DNA from: Oligoflexia bacterium
GTDB lineage: Bacteria > Bdellovibrionota_C > UBA2361 > JAFLCA01
Assembly: GCA_019694465.1 (NCBI GenBank)
Contig: JAIBBV010000015.1
Location: 1-64,000 of the forward strand
Direction of reading: 5' to 3'
Length of the DNA stretch: 64,000 nt
The position numbers and the translations under genes were made by a program. A model generated the notes under the pieces. It searched no databases. It was not told the DNA's origin and worked only from the letters and a program-made list of their open reading frames with translations. Numbering within the stretch: position 1 is the stretch's first letter; every line of letters begins with the position of its first letter. Below, piece after piece: positions 45,280 to 52,661 of this stretch.

Positions 45280-46364
45280 TGGGCAAACTTGCGCGCCTTG
45301 GTATATTTGGTGGAATGAAGCTGCCCGTGGAAGGCGTAATTGGCGCAGGCACGCGCGAGTTGTCTCCATTTGCGCGTAAGAATCTGGGACGCTACGGGCT
45401 AGCAAGAATTGGCGAGCGTCTTATCGAGCGGGTGCCGCTGTCAACGCAAGATATAGAGTCACTATATTCTAGCGCCCCTTTGCCAGTGCTAATGAAGCTG
45501 GTTGAATATTGCCGTCCGGTTCAGGTTCGAGAGCCACAACCGCTACTTGTCTTGCCTGTTGCTGAGTGGCTTAAACGTCATTCGCACACTGATATTGTAG
45601 AGCTATCGACTTCTAAGCTCCAAAGTGTTCCTTATCCACGATTGAGTGTTGTGGTAGACGCTGGTGGCGACAAGGAAGGGCAGATTGAGGGGGCGCTTTT
45701 ACCGGAAATCGCAGCGGCTTGCCCTGGCCATCAGATCAACTTCTTAAGAGGCGAAGATTTTGTAAGTTTGTTACTTGCCTCGCGAGTACGTTTGGAGAAG
45801 GGACCAACTACCAAGAATTTTCTCGCCCCAATTGTAGCGGAGTTACGCACGCAACAGGTCGACCCGTATGCCCCCGGTGCTCAACCTGCACTAGTGCGCG
45901 CATACGCCGAGCGCGGCATGGCTGCCAGCGTTTTTACTAACTTGGCGGCATTCAAATCATCCGCATCTTTGGCGCGCGAGTTGTTCCGCTTACATGAGTT
46001 GTCATTGGATCAGGCGATCGAGTTATGGGTGCCTAGCTATGAGACCAAGACAAGGCGGCCTGAACCAGCCCATATAAAGGGAGCACGTGACTACCAACTA
46101 TTGCGGCTTTTGGCGGTAGGCTCGTTAGCATTGCCACACATTCCTTACCGTAATGCATCTACCCGCTACTTCTCTTTAGATGCCGTCCCATTAGCGCGTC
46201 TATGTGGGGCGAATGATCTTGGCTTTGGTGCTGTGGATGATTTTTCCGCGCGCGTTATGCGCATAGAACATTTGGAGCGTCTGCAGCGAAGCCTGGCACA
46301 GGCCTCGAGCCGTGAGCCAGTGGAAGTGCCGCCACTCCCAGCCCAGCTATTCCCTGAGGCTTGA
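45279..46364 (+). CDS. MqnC/MqnE-like protein lacking the radical-SAM cysteines (pseudoenzyme)
   Basis: A protein of 361 residues. Its N-terminal helical start (GERLIERVPLSTQDIESLY) and its C-terminal half (LELAV-type LLRLLAVGSLALPHIPYRNAS and LCGANDLGFGAVDD near 310-321) follow MqnC/MqnE aminofutalosine-type enzymes. These radical-SAM enzymes bind a 4Fe-4S cluster by a CxxxCxxC motif near the N-terminus. Here that motif is absent: only three cysteines exist (about 78, 148 and 309). Loss of the cluster means it cannot do standard radical-SAM chemistry. A structural or regulatory partner of a true MqnC/MqnE, or a changed activity, is possible. It overlaps both neighbours. Confidence 0.75.
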   Translation: MGKLARLGIFGGMKLPVEGVIGAGTRELSPFARKNLGRYGLARIGERLIERVPLSTQDIESLYSSAPLPVLMKLVEYCRPVQVREPQPLLVLPVAEWLKRHSHTDIVELSTSKLQSVPYPRLSVVVDAGGDKEGQIEGALLPEIAAACPGHQINFLRGEDFVSLLLASRVRLEKGPTTKNFLAPIVAELRTQQVDPYAPGAQPALVRAYAERGMAASVFTNLAAFKSSASLARELFRLHELSLDQAIELWVPSYETKTRRPEPAHIKGARDYQLLRLLAVGSLALPHIPYRNASTRYFSLDAVPLARLCGANDLGFGAVDDFSARVMRIEHLERLQRSLAQASSREPVEVPPLPAQLFPEA

Positions 46365-48160
46365 GCTCTGTGCCTACACGTAGACTGCGCCGCAGCAAGA
46401 TTCGCCTCTCCAATGCCACATATCTTGGAACCAGTATCTACAAGATTCTCCAAGAGCTGGACTTTGTCGAGTATGGGGAATGTTCTCCGACGGAGAATGC
46501 GAGGTTGTTACAGGAAGGAAGCGTAGATGTTTCGCTGATCCCAGTAACAGATTTTGCCGCGCACGGTGGCTACGTTGGCTTGGATTATGGTTTAGCGTGC
46601 CAGTGTTCATCGCAGGCACTGTATCTATGCGCTCATCAAAGCCCCCAATATTTAGAGACCGTCTACGTCTATGAGGGAGCTGGAGCCTCTAGGCATTTAT
46701 TGCAGGTGCTACTGAAGGAACGCTGGAAATGTAGCCCACGTATGGTGCGTGTTAACGAGCCGATTGTGCTTTCTAGTATGGGTCCCAAGGAGGGAGCGCT
46801 CATACTAGAGCATTCGCAGTTACCGTCTCGATCTGTTTTGCCGGTGCAAGAGGACTTGGTCGCGGTTTGGGATTCTGTGGTTGCAAAACCAGTTGTCTTT
46901 TTGGTTTGGGCAGTGCGTCCAGGTGTCTTAAGCTTAAGGCAATTGGAGCAATTGCGCGATCAGCTGCAGCGTGGCTGTGCAGCAGTCGAGCCGCTGGTGC
47001 GCGACATGGCACCCAAGTTTGGGTTGAGTATTGAACAATGTCATAAGTTCTGGTCGCAGAATTATCAGTATTACTTATCCGCTGCTACACTTGAGGGACT
47101 AAATGTCTTCTTTGAGCGCGTGGCGCGGCACCGTTTGCTCCCTAAGGCGCAATATCGCAGCGCTACAAGGACACTCTTCGAGCGCCGTTCCTACGGATTA
47201 ATCCGTGAGCGTCCACTTTCTGAGGTGCTAGATGCCGTGCTGGACGGCGAGCGGCTTGGAATTCATGATGCCGTGAGGATTTGCCGGCAGGCAAGCTTAG
47301 CAGATGCTGGTATGGTTGCCGATTTATGTCGACGTAAGTTGCATCCCACGCGTGCATTGCGCGAAGTGCTTTTTCTCGACCCCCATGAAGGCCGGGATTT
47401 GGAAGATGCTGTGGAGGCAGTTAAATCTGCGCGCCAGAGAGATATTCGAGATGTGCTTATTTTGCCAACTCAGCTCTCCAATTTGGAATGGTATGAGGGC
47501 TTATTAGATCGACTATCCCAGTCTGGGCCCCTGTTTATTGAAGGATTTACCATTCCACAGTTGCTACAACTAGCAGATAAGTCTGGCTTGTCTCTTTCCG
47601 CGGTAGTGCGTCGTTTGGCTACCAAGGGCCTGGCATGCGTGACCTCCTACGGTGCTGGTATGTTGACCGAGCGAGGGCTTAAACGTCGGCGCTCGACTAT
47701 TCCATTGCCTGTTTGGCTCGATAGCATGCGTAGCGTGATGGGTAGTGGCGTCGGTCTTTCTGGAATGATGTCGCTAAACGCGCGAGAGAGTTGGGAGGAG
47801 CGGCTTTGCCACCTCAATACAATCCGTACGTTACAGGATGAGTATCCTAGCTTTCTTAACTTTGCTATTGAGTATCTTCCTAGCCGTAGAATCTCTATGC
47901 CAGTCAGTGAGGCACGCTTACGTGCCTATATTATATCTCGCCTTTTCCTCGATAATGTAAACTGCCTCAGCGAGCGCACACTTGGCGCCGAGGCCTTCGG
48001 GGGCGTTCTTAATTTGTCATTTGGTGCCGATGAGGTAGTTCTAAGCGTCGGACCTAGCTCCATTGAAACTGCAGCAGAGAGCGCTCAAGCGCTAAGTCAG
48101 TTGGGAATGGAGTTCCGACGTCGCAGCGGTTTGCGTGGAGAGCAGCAATTGCTGACCTAG
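46361..48160 (+). CDS. MqnA domain fused to a MqnC/MqnE-like domain lacking the radical-SAM cysteines
   Basis: A protein of 599 residues. Residues 12-255 fit MqnA (chorismate dehydratase: KIRLSNATYLGTS, EGSVDVSLIPVTDF, AVWDSVVAKPVVFLVWAVR), which makes 3-enolpyruvylbenzoate from chorismate. Residues 280-590 follow MqnC/MqnE: ERLGIHDAVRI, VVRRLATKGLACVTSYGAGML, HLNTIRTLQDEYPSFLNFAIEYLP and ISRLFLDNVNCL. The CxxxCxxC motif that should follow about residue 330 is missing; the segment reads HPTRALREVLFLDPHEG. Start may be the TTG at 46361 or GTG at 46370. MqnA and MqnC/MqnE are normally separate proteins, so the fusion is notable. Confidence 0.78.
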   Translation: MSSVPTRRLRRSKIRLSNATYLGTSIYKILQELDFVEYGECSPTENARLLQEGSVDVSLIPVTDFAAHGGYVGLDYGLACQCSSQALYLCAHQSPQYLETVYVYEGAGASRHLLQVLLKERWKCSPRMVRVNEPIVLSSMGPKEGALILEHSQLPSRSVLPVQEDLVAVWDSVVAKPVVFLVWAVRPGVLSLRQLEQLRDQLQRGCAAVEPLVRDMAPKFGLSIEQCHKFWSQNYQYYLSAATLEGLNVFFERVARHRLLPKAQYRSATRTLFERRSYGLIRERPLSEVLDAVLDGERLGIHDAVRICRQASLADAGMVADLCRRKLHPTRALREVLFLDPHEGRDLEDAVEAVKSARQRDIRDVLILPTQLSNLEWYEGLLDRLSQSGPLFIEGFTIPQLLQLADKSGLSLSAVVRRLATKGLACVTSYGAGMLTERGLKRRRSTIPLPVWLDSMRSVMGSGVGLSGMMSLNARESWEERLCHLNTIRTLQDEYPSFLNFAIEYLPSRRISMPVSEARLRAYIISRLFLDNVNCLSERTLGAEAFGGVLNLSFGADEVVLSVGPSSIETAAESAQALSQLGMEFRRRSGLRGEQQLLT

Positions 48161-48164
48161 CTGT

Positions 48165-49031
48165 ATGAATGTAGTTAATGTTAGAGAGCAGATGCAGCTA
48201 TGGGGCCGAGTTGTAAAGTTCTCGCACTCAATCTTTGCTTTGCCATTCGCTTTGAGTATGGCTGTCTATGTATCGGTGCATTATCGAGTGGTCGCTGCTC
48301 AATGGATCTTGATCGTATGCGCTGTAGTTTCTGCGCGTACTGCCGCTATGTGCTTTAATCGGATTGTGGATCGCCACATCGATGCGCTAAACCCACGCAC
48401 TAGGAGTCGCGAGATTCCAAGTGGTGAAGTGTCAGTCCGAAGTGTAGCGGCGTTGCTGATAATTAGTTCAGCTGTTTTTATCTTAAGCTCAGCTGGCCTT
48501 GGGCAGCATTGTCTAATCGCCTCGCCGTTGGTGCTTGCGACGCTACTATTTTATTCTTGGACTAAGCGCTTTACCGCTGGCTCACATTTCGTTCTAGGGC
48601 TAGCTCTGGCCATGGCCCCGGGAGGTGTTTGGTATGCCTTGGTCGGTACAATTGAAATGCTACCAATACCACTAATGTTGGGTGTTTTGTTATGGGTTGG
48701 GGGCTTCGATATCCTCTATTCGTGCCAGGATGTCGATTTCGATCGTGCCCATAAATTGCATTCACTGCCATCCTGCTGCGGAGTAGTGACTGCGCTATGG
48801 ATCGCTAGGCTTTTACACGTGTTGGCATTGCTGTGTTTTGGCTGGTTTGGTGTTGTGGCTGGCCTAGGGGTTGTATATTTCGCCATGTTAGCGGGATTTA
48901 GCGTGGTACTCGCTTCGCAACATTTTCTGATAAGCCCCGATGACTTTTCGCGCATCGATCAGGCCTTCTTTACTCGTAATGGCATTGCTAGCGTTGTTTT
49001 TTTCTTGGGCCTCTTGGTCGATCAGCTGTGA
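48165..49031 (+). CDS. UbiA-type prenyltransferase (MqnP/MenA-like)
   Basis: A protein of 288 residues with about eight membrane segments. The two Asp-rich motifs are present (NRIVDRHIDALNPRT and, later, DILYSCQDVDFDRAHKLHS), as in UbiA-type enzymes that attach an isoprenoid chain to an aromatic ring. Its place behind the MqnA fusion suggests it prenylates the futalosine-derived naphthoate (MqnP). It ends overlapping the convergent DUF1905 gene by 44 bp. Confidence 0.85.
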   Translation: MNVVNVREQMQLWGRVVKFSHSIFALPFALSMAVYVSVHYRVVAAQWILIVCAVVSARTAAMCFNRIVDRHIDALNPRTRSREIPSGEVSVRSVAALLIISSAVFILSSAGLGQHCLIASPLVLATLLFYSWTKRFTAGSHFVLGLALAMAPGGVWYALVGTIEMLPIPLMLGVLLWVGGFDILYSCQDVDFDRAHKLHSLPSCCGVVTALWIARLLHVLALLCFGWFGVVAGLGVVYFAMLAGFSVVLASQHFLISPDDFSRIDQAFFTRNGIASVVFFLGLLVDQL

Positions 49032-49356
49032 TAGCGTCGAAATTGATGTCGCGCTTGATTTGCAAGCTGATAAGAACTTGATCGTTAGCCGACACGCCCA
49101 GCGTCTTGCGCACCTCTTTTTTTAGAGGCAATAGATATGCCGCTAGCTTGCGATCTGGAAAAATTGAAGTGTGCCACGAATGCTTAGCCACCTTGGCAAC
49201 AACTTTGATTGATCCCCAGGCTGAGCAGTCGCCACGCACAAACTTTCGAATATCGTTGGAGGTCTGCTGAGGTAGAGTTATGAAGTGCCAGGCGGCCGCC
49301 CCATTGTAGAGCCAGACTTTACCTCTGAACTTAAAGTGCCGACAGTTCGAAGCCAT
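48988..49356 (-). CDS. DUF1905-type protein
   Basis: About 122 residues from the ATG at 49356; a TTG at 49386 is a possible earlier start. KFRGKVWLYNGAAAWHFITLP and SWHTSIFPDRKLAAYLLPLKKEVRKTLGV follow the DUF1905 pattern. Function is unknown. Its 3' end overlaps the end of the UbiA-type gene. Confidence 0.75.
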   Translation of the reverse strand: MASNCRHFKFRGKVWLYNGAAAWHFITLPQQTSNDIRKFVRGDCSAWGSIKVVAKVAKHSWHTSIFPDRKLAAYLLPLKKEVRKTLGVSANDQVLISLQIKRDINFDAITADRPRGPRKKQR

Positions 49357-49390
49357 GGCAGAAGCTCTACTTCTCGATACAGTCAATATT

Positions 49391-49744
49391 CTAGCTGGGA
49401 CCGTTACCGCGGAACATGAAGAATACAGCGCCTAGTAAGCATAGTCCTGCCCATACAAAATCCAGGCGCACCTCTTGCTTCATATAGGTAATTGAAAAAG
49501 GCACAAATACTGCGAGCGTAATTACCTCTTGCAGGATTTTTAGTTGAGCCAGACTTAGCTGGGAGTACCCGATTCGATTTGCTGGCACCTGGAGTAAGTA
49601 TTCAAATAGCGCCACCCCCCAACTCACTAGTGCTGCTATAAACCAAGGTGAGTCTGCCAGGTTGCGAAGGTGCGCATACCACGCAAAAGTCATGAAAATG
49701 TTTGAGCAAACTAGAAGGGCAATTGTCTGAGCGACAGGGGACAT
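49391..49744 (-). CDS. DMT-type small membrane protein (DUF486)
   Basis: A protein of 117 residues with four membrane helices. CSNIFMTFAWYAHLRNL and the later QEVITLAVFVPFSITYM match DUF486, a small family related to drug/metabolite transporters. Substrate unknown. It precedes the DUF1905 gene on the same strand by 34 bp. Confidence 0.82.
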   Translation of the reverse strand: MSPVAQTIALLVCSNIFMTFAWYAHLRNLADSPWFIAALVSWGVALFEYLLQVPANRIGYSQLSLAQLKILQEVITLAVFVPFSITYMKQEVRLDFVWAGLCLLGAVFFMFRGNGPS

Positions 49745-49774
49745 AGTGCGCCAAATGATTTTGCTCGAGTCGCG

Positions 49775-50011
49775 CTATTGCTCCAACATCAGTGATTCAA
49801 GGTGTGCCGAGGAAGCCTTGAAAACTAGACGTTGAGCTTTATGCGAGTAGCGCTGCGGAACAAGCAATCGATATCCGCATGCTCTACGTGCGCCACGGGA
49901 TAGCTCAACATGCTCTAGCATCAACGGAATGCCGGCCTCTTCAAGGAGGGCACACGCGCTATTAGCAAGTGGCTGATCGGTAGTCGTGGTTAAAACCAAA
50001 TATTGATCCAT
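49775..50011 (-). CDS. DUF2007-like small signalling protein
   Basis: About 78 residues from the ATG at 50011, with GGGGG upstream; an in-frame TTG at 50041 is less likely. QYLVLTTTTDQPLANSACALLEEAGIPLMLEHVE and the CGYRLLVPQRYSHKAQRLV stretch match the DUF2007 (putative signal-transducing) fold. Function unknown. Shares the strand with the DUF486 gene. Confidence 0.6.
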   Translation of the reverse strand: MDQYLVLTTTTDQPLANSACALLEEAGIPLMLEHVELSRGARRACGYRLLVPQRYSHKAQRLVFKASSAHLESLMLEQ

Positions 50012-50277
50012 ATATAACCCCCAATCCAAAACTAAGAGCAAATTCCATAGCTGCCTAGAACTACCTAAAGCGGCGAGGGTCTCTACTACAGCAAGTTGAC
50101 CCTCCAGGTCTTCACTCTTATGGCCCAGCTAAAAATTAAAATCCCCAGAACCGCTAGGCCAGAGATTGTCCAGCCAGTATTGGGGGAGGTTTGGGGTTTA
50201 GGCCAGATCTAAATTTATATCTTGTTGATTTGTCAGTATAAAATTGTGATATTTCGAGGGCTCGCGCGGGAGCTGAT

Positions 50278-51399
50278 ATGAAAACAGGAAATTTTAAGGA
50301 ACTTGAACAAATCATACAGGGCTTTGCCATAAAGGGGCAGCTTTGTGGTCTTGAGCCATTCAAATCTGGGCACATTAACCAGACTTACCGCAGTGTGTGG
50401 CGTGAGGATGGGGTTGAGAAGCGCTTTATTCACCAGCGAATCAATCATGATGTCTTTCGTGATGTAGAGCTGTTGATGGCTAACATTGCCCTGGTTACAG
50501 AACATCTTGCAAAAGCCTTCGCGCAGGGAAAGGGCGAGCCTGGAGAACGCACATTGCAGCTTGTGCCAACTCGAAGTCGAGGCAGTTTCTTACATGATGC
50601 CCAGCACGGCTACTGGCGTACATATGTGTTCGTAGAGGGGATGGAAAACTTTGATGTCTGTCCTGACTCTGTTCATGCATTTCAGGCTGCGAGAGCGCTT
50701 GGGCGCTTTGTGGCATTGTTGCGAGATATTGATATAGCGCGGATTAAGGAGCCTATCTTACGGTTTCAGGACTCGCGGTACCGTTACGAGGATTTTGATG
50801 CGGCAATAAAGCAGAATAAGGCAGGTCGCATTGCAAGCGTACGCGAGGAAATCGACTTTGCGGAGACACAGCGTGTGCTGGCATGCACTTTGATCGATTC
50901 GCTACGCGCCGGCAAGATTCCTCTGCGTCTTACGCATGCTGATCCAAAGTTCAATAACGTATTGTTCGATTCGGCTACCAAGCAGGCAGCCTGCATCGTC
51001 GACTTGGATACATGCATGCCAGGCACCATACTTTACGATTTCGGGGATCTGGTTAGAAGCACCGCAGTTCCAGCAGCGGAAGACGAGCGCGACTTATCGA
51101 AAGTGCATATGTCGATGGAGTACTTTGAGGCGCTTGTAAAAGGCTATCTAGAGGCTACCTACACTTTTGTCACGCGAGAGGAGGTTGAGCTTTTCGCGAT
51201 TGCTCCGCGTGCCTTGGCTATTACGCTTGGAGTGCGCTTTTTGACCGACTATCTAAATGGTGACACCTACTTTAGAGTGCACCGAGAGGGGCACAATCTT
51301 GATCGGGCCCGCGCCCAGTTCCAAATTGCACGTAGTATGAGTGCACAGGAAAGCAAGATGCGTGAGCTGGTGCAGCGCTACGGGCGTGGTAAGAGCTGA
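50278..51399 (+). CDS. APH-fold kinase, NahK/mucin-desulfating-type
   Basis: A protein of 373 residues of the aminoglycoside-phosphotransferase/choline-kinase fold. FKSGHINQTYRSVW at the start and HADPKFNNVLFD (about 220-231) with CIVDLDTCMPGTILYDFGDL (the Brenner and DFG-like motifs) match N-acetylhexosamine-1-kinase-like proteins rather than true drug kinases. It likely phosphorylates a sugar. The gene precedes the ole cluster by about 180 bp, same strand. Confidence 0.82.
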   Translation: MKTGNFKELEQIIQGFAIKGQLCGLEPFKSGHINQTYRSVWREDGVEKRFIHQRINHDVFRDVELLMANIALVTEHLAKAFAQGKGEPGERTLQLVPTRSRGSFLHDAQHGYWRTYVFVEGMENFDVCPDSVHAFQAARALGRFVALLRDIDIARIKEPILRFQDSRYRYEDFDAAIKQNKAGRIASVREEIDFAETQRVLACTLIDSLRAGKIPLRLTHADPKFNNVLFDSATKQAACIVDLDTCMPGTILYDFGDLVRSTAVPAAEDERDLSKVHMSMEYFEALVKGYLEATYTFVTREEVELFAIAPRALAITLGVRFLTDYLNGDTYFRVHREGHNLDRARAQFQIARSMSAQESKMRELVQRYGRGKS

Positions 51400-51581
51400 G
51401 GCAATTGGGAGTTCCCGGCTTAGTCTTGCAACTATCTAAGATTATTGAGAAAAAATGTGACCGAGAGATCCCCTTTGGCACCAAGGCGGCGCTTCCACTT
51501 GGACTAGCCGAAGGGCATTAAAATAGGCTAAGATTCCGGCGCCTTATAAAAGCACATCGCCGAGGAGTGTTACTGCCGTAC

Positions 51582-52643
51582 ATGATGTCATTTAAGTTCA
51601 ACCATGTTTGTATCGACGCGATGGCTTTCAACAAGCCACCGATCGAACTTAGTTCGGCAGCACTCGAAGACCGTGTATCCTTTCTCTATAAGCGTCTTGG
51701 TATCCCATTTGGGACGCTCGAAAAATTGAGTGGTGTTAAGACTAGATATTTTTGGAACTCTGACGTCAGTCCTAGTAGCGCTTCGACACAGGCGGCACAG
51801 TCTGCTCTTGGTCAGCTTAGCTTTGATCCATCGCATATAGGCGCTGTATTCAACTGTTCAGTGTCTCGCGATTACTTTGAACCGGCTACAGCCACCTTGG
51901 TGCATCGCAATCTGGGGCTACCGGAGCATTGCATGGCTCTGGATATAACAAATGCTTGTATTGGGTTTAGTAATGGCTTGTTATTTCTTGCCAATTTAAT
52001 TGAGTCAGGAGTCCTCAAGGCCGGCTTGGTGGTGGCTGGTGAAAATGTTTCCCGCATGCTCGATCACAGCGTCGCGCATATGGAGAAGCATCCCGATATT
52101 AATCGCGACGACTTAATAAAACTCTTGCCGACCTTTACGCTTGGATGTGGGGCTGTCGCCTTCGTGCTTTGCCATGATTCCATTTGTTCCGGTAAGCCGC
52201 GCCTGTTAGGCGGAACCGCACGTTCAGCAACACAATTCAACGACCTATGTAATGGAAACGGAGACTACTATTTCCATCAGAGTGGCGACATTAATCCGAT
52301 CATGTATACGGAGTCGTCCAAGTTGATTGCATCGGCAGCCAAGGTAGGAGCGCGCATGTGGAAAGATACCAGCGTGCTTTTTGGCTGGAGCAAGGATGAC
52401 GTTGATCACATTTATTGCCATCAAGTTGGCAAGCAGGTTAACTCTGCTTTCTATGAGGAGATGGGGCTAGATATCGAGAAAGAGTTCACAATCTACCGCA
52501 CGTTTGGAAATATGGTTTCGGTGGCCTTGCCTGCAGCGCTTACTATCGGCGCGCAGGAGAAGGGAATGTCCAAGGGCGATAAAGTGCTATTGACAGCCTT
52601 TGGAAGCGGACTGAATTCAATTTTTCTTTGTCTTGAGTGGTAG
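51582..52643 (+). CDS. oleA: OleA, thiolase-fold acyl-CoA condensing enzyme
   Basis: About 353 residues. The catalytic Cys126 in ITNACIGFSNG, Glu100 in SRDYFEP (OleA-specific base), the CHQVG His and the GNMVSVALP Asn are present. It condenses two acyl-CoAs head to head to a beta-keto acid, the first step of long-chain olefin synthesis. The ATG at 51582 is preferred; GTG at 51567 or ATG at 51585 are alternatives. oleBC follows after 18 bp. Confidence 0.93.
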   Translation: MMSFKFNHVCIDAMAFNKPPIELSSAALEDRVSFLYKRLGIPFGTLEKLSGVKTRYFWNSDVSPSSASTQAAQSALGQLSFDPSHIGAVFNCSVSRDYFEPATATLVHRNLGLPEHCMALDITNACIGFSNGLLFLANLIESGVLKAGLVVAGENVSRMLDHSVAHMEKHPDINRDDLIKLLPTFTLGCGAVAFVLCHDSICSGKPRLLGGTARSATQFNDLCNGNGDYYFHQSGDINPIMYTESSKLIASAAKVGARMWKDTSVLFGWSKDDVDHIYCHQVGKQVNSAFYEEMGLDIEKEFTIYRTFGNMVSVALPAALTIGAQEKGMSKGDKVLLTAFGSGLNSIFLCLEW

Positions 52644-52661
52644 CTTATCTTTCGGCTACGC

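Noticed and set aside
50278-51399. APH-fold protein as an aminoglycoside phosphotransferase
   Set aside because: The FKSGHINQTY start fits the NahK/mucin-desulfating group of sugar kinases, so drug modification is not supported.
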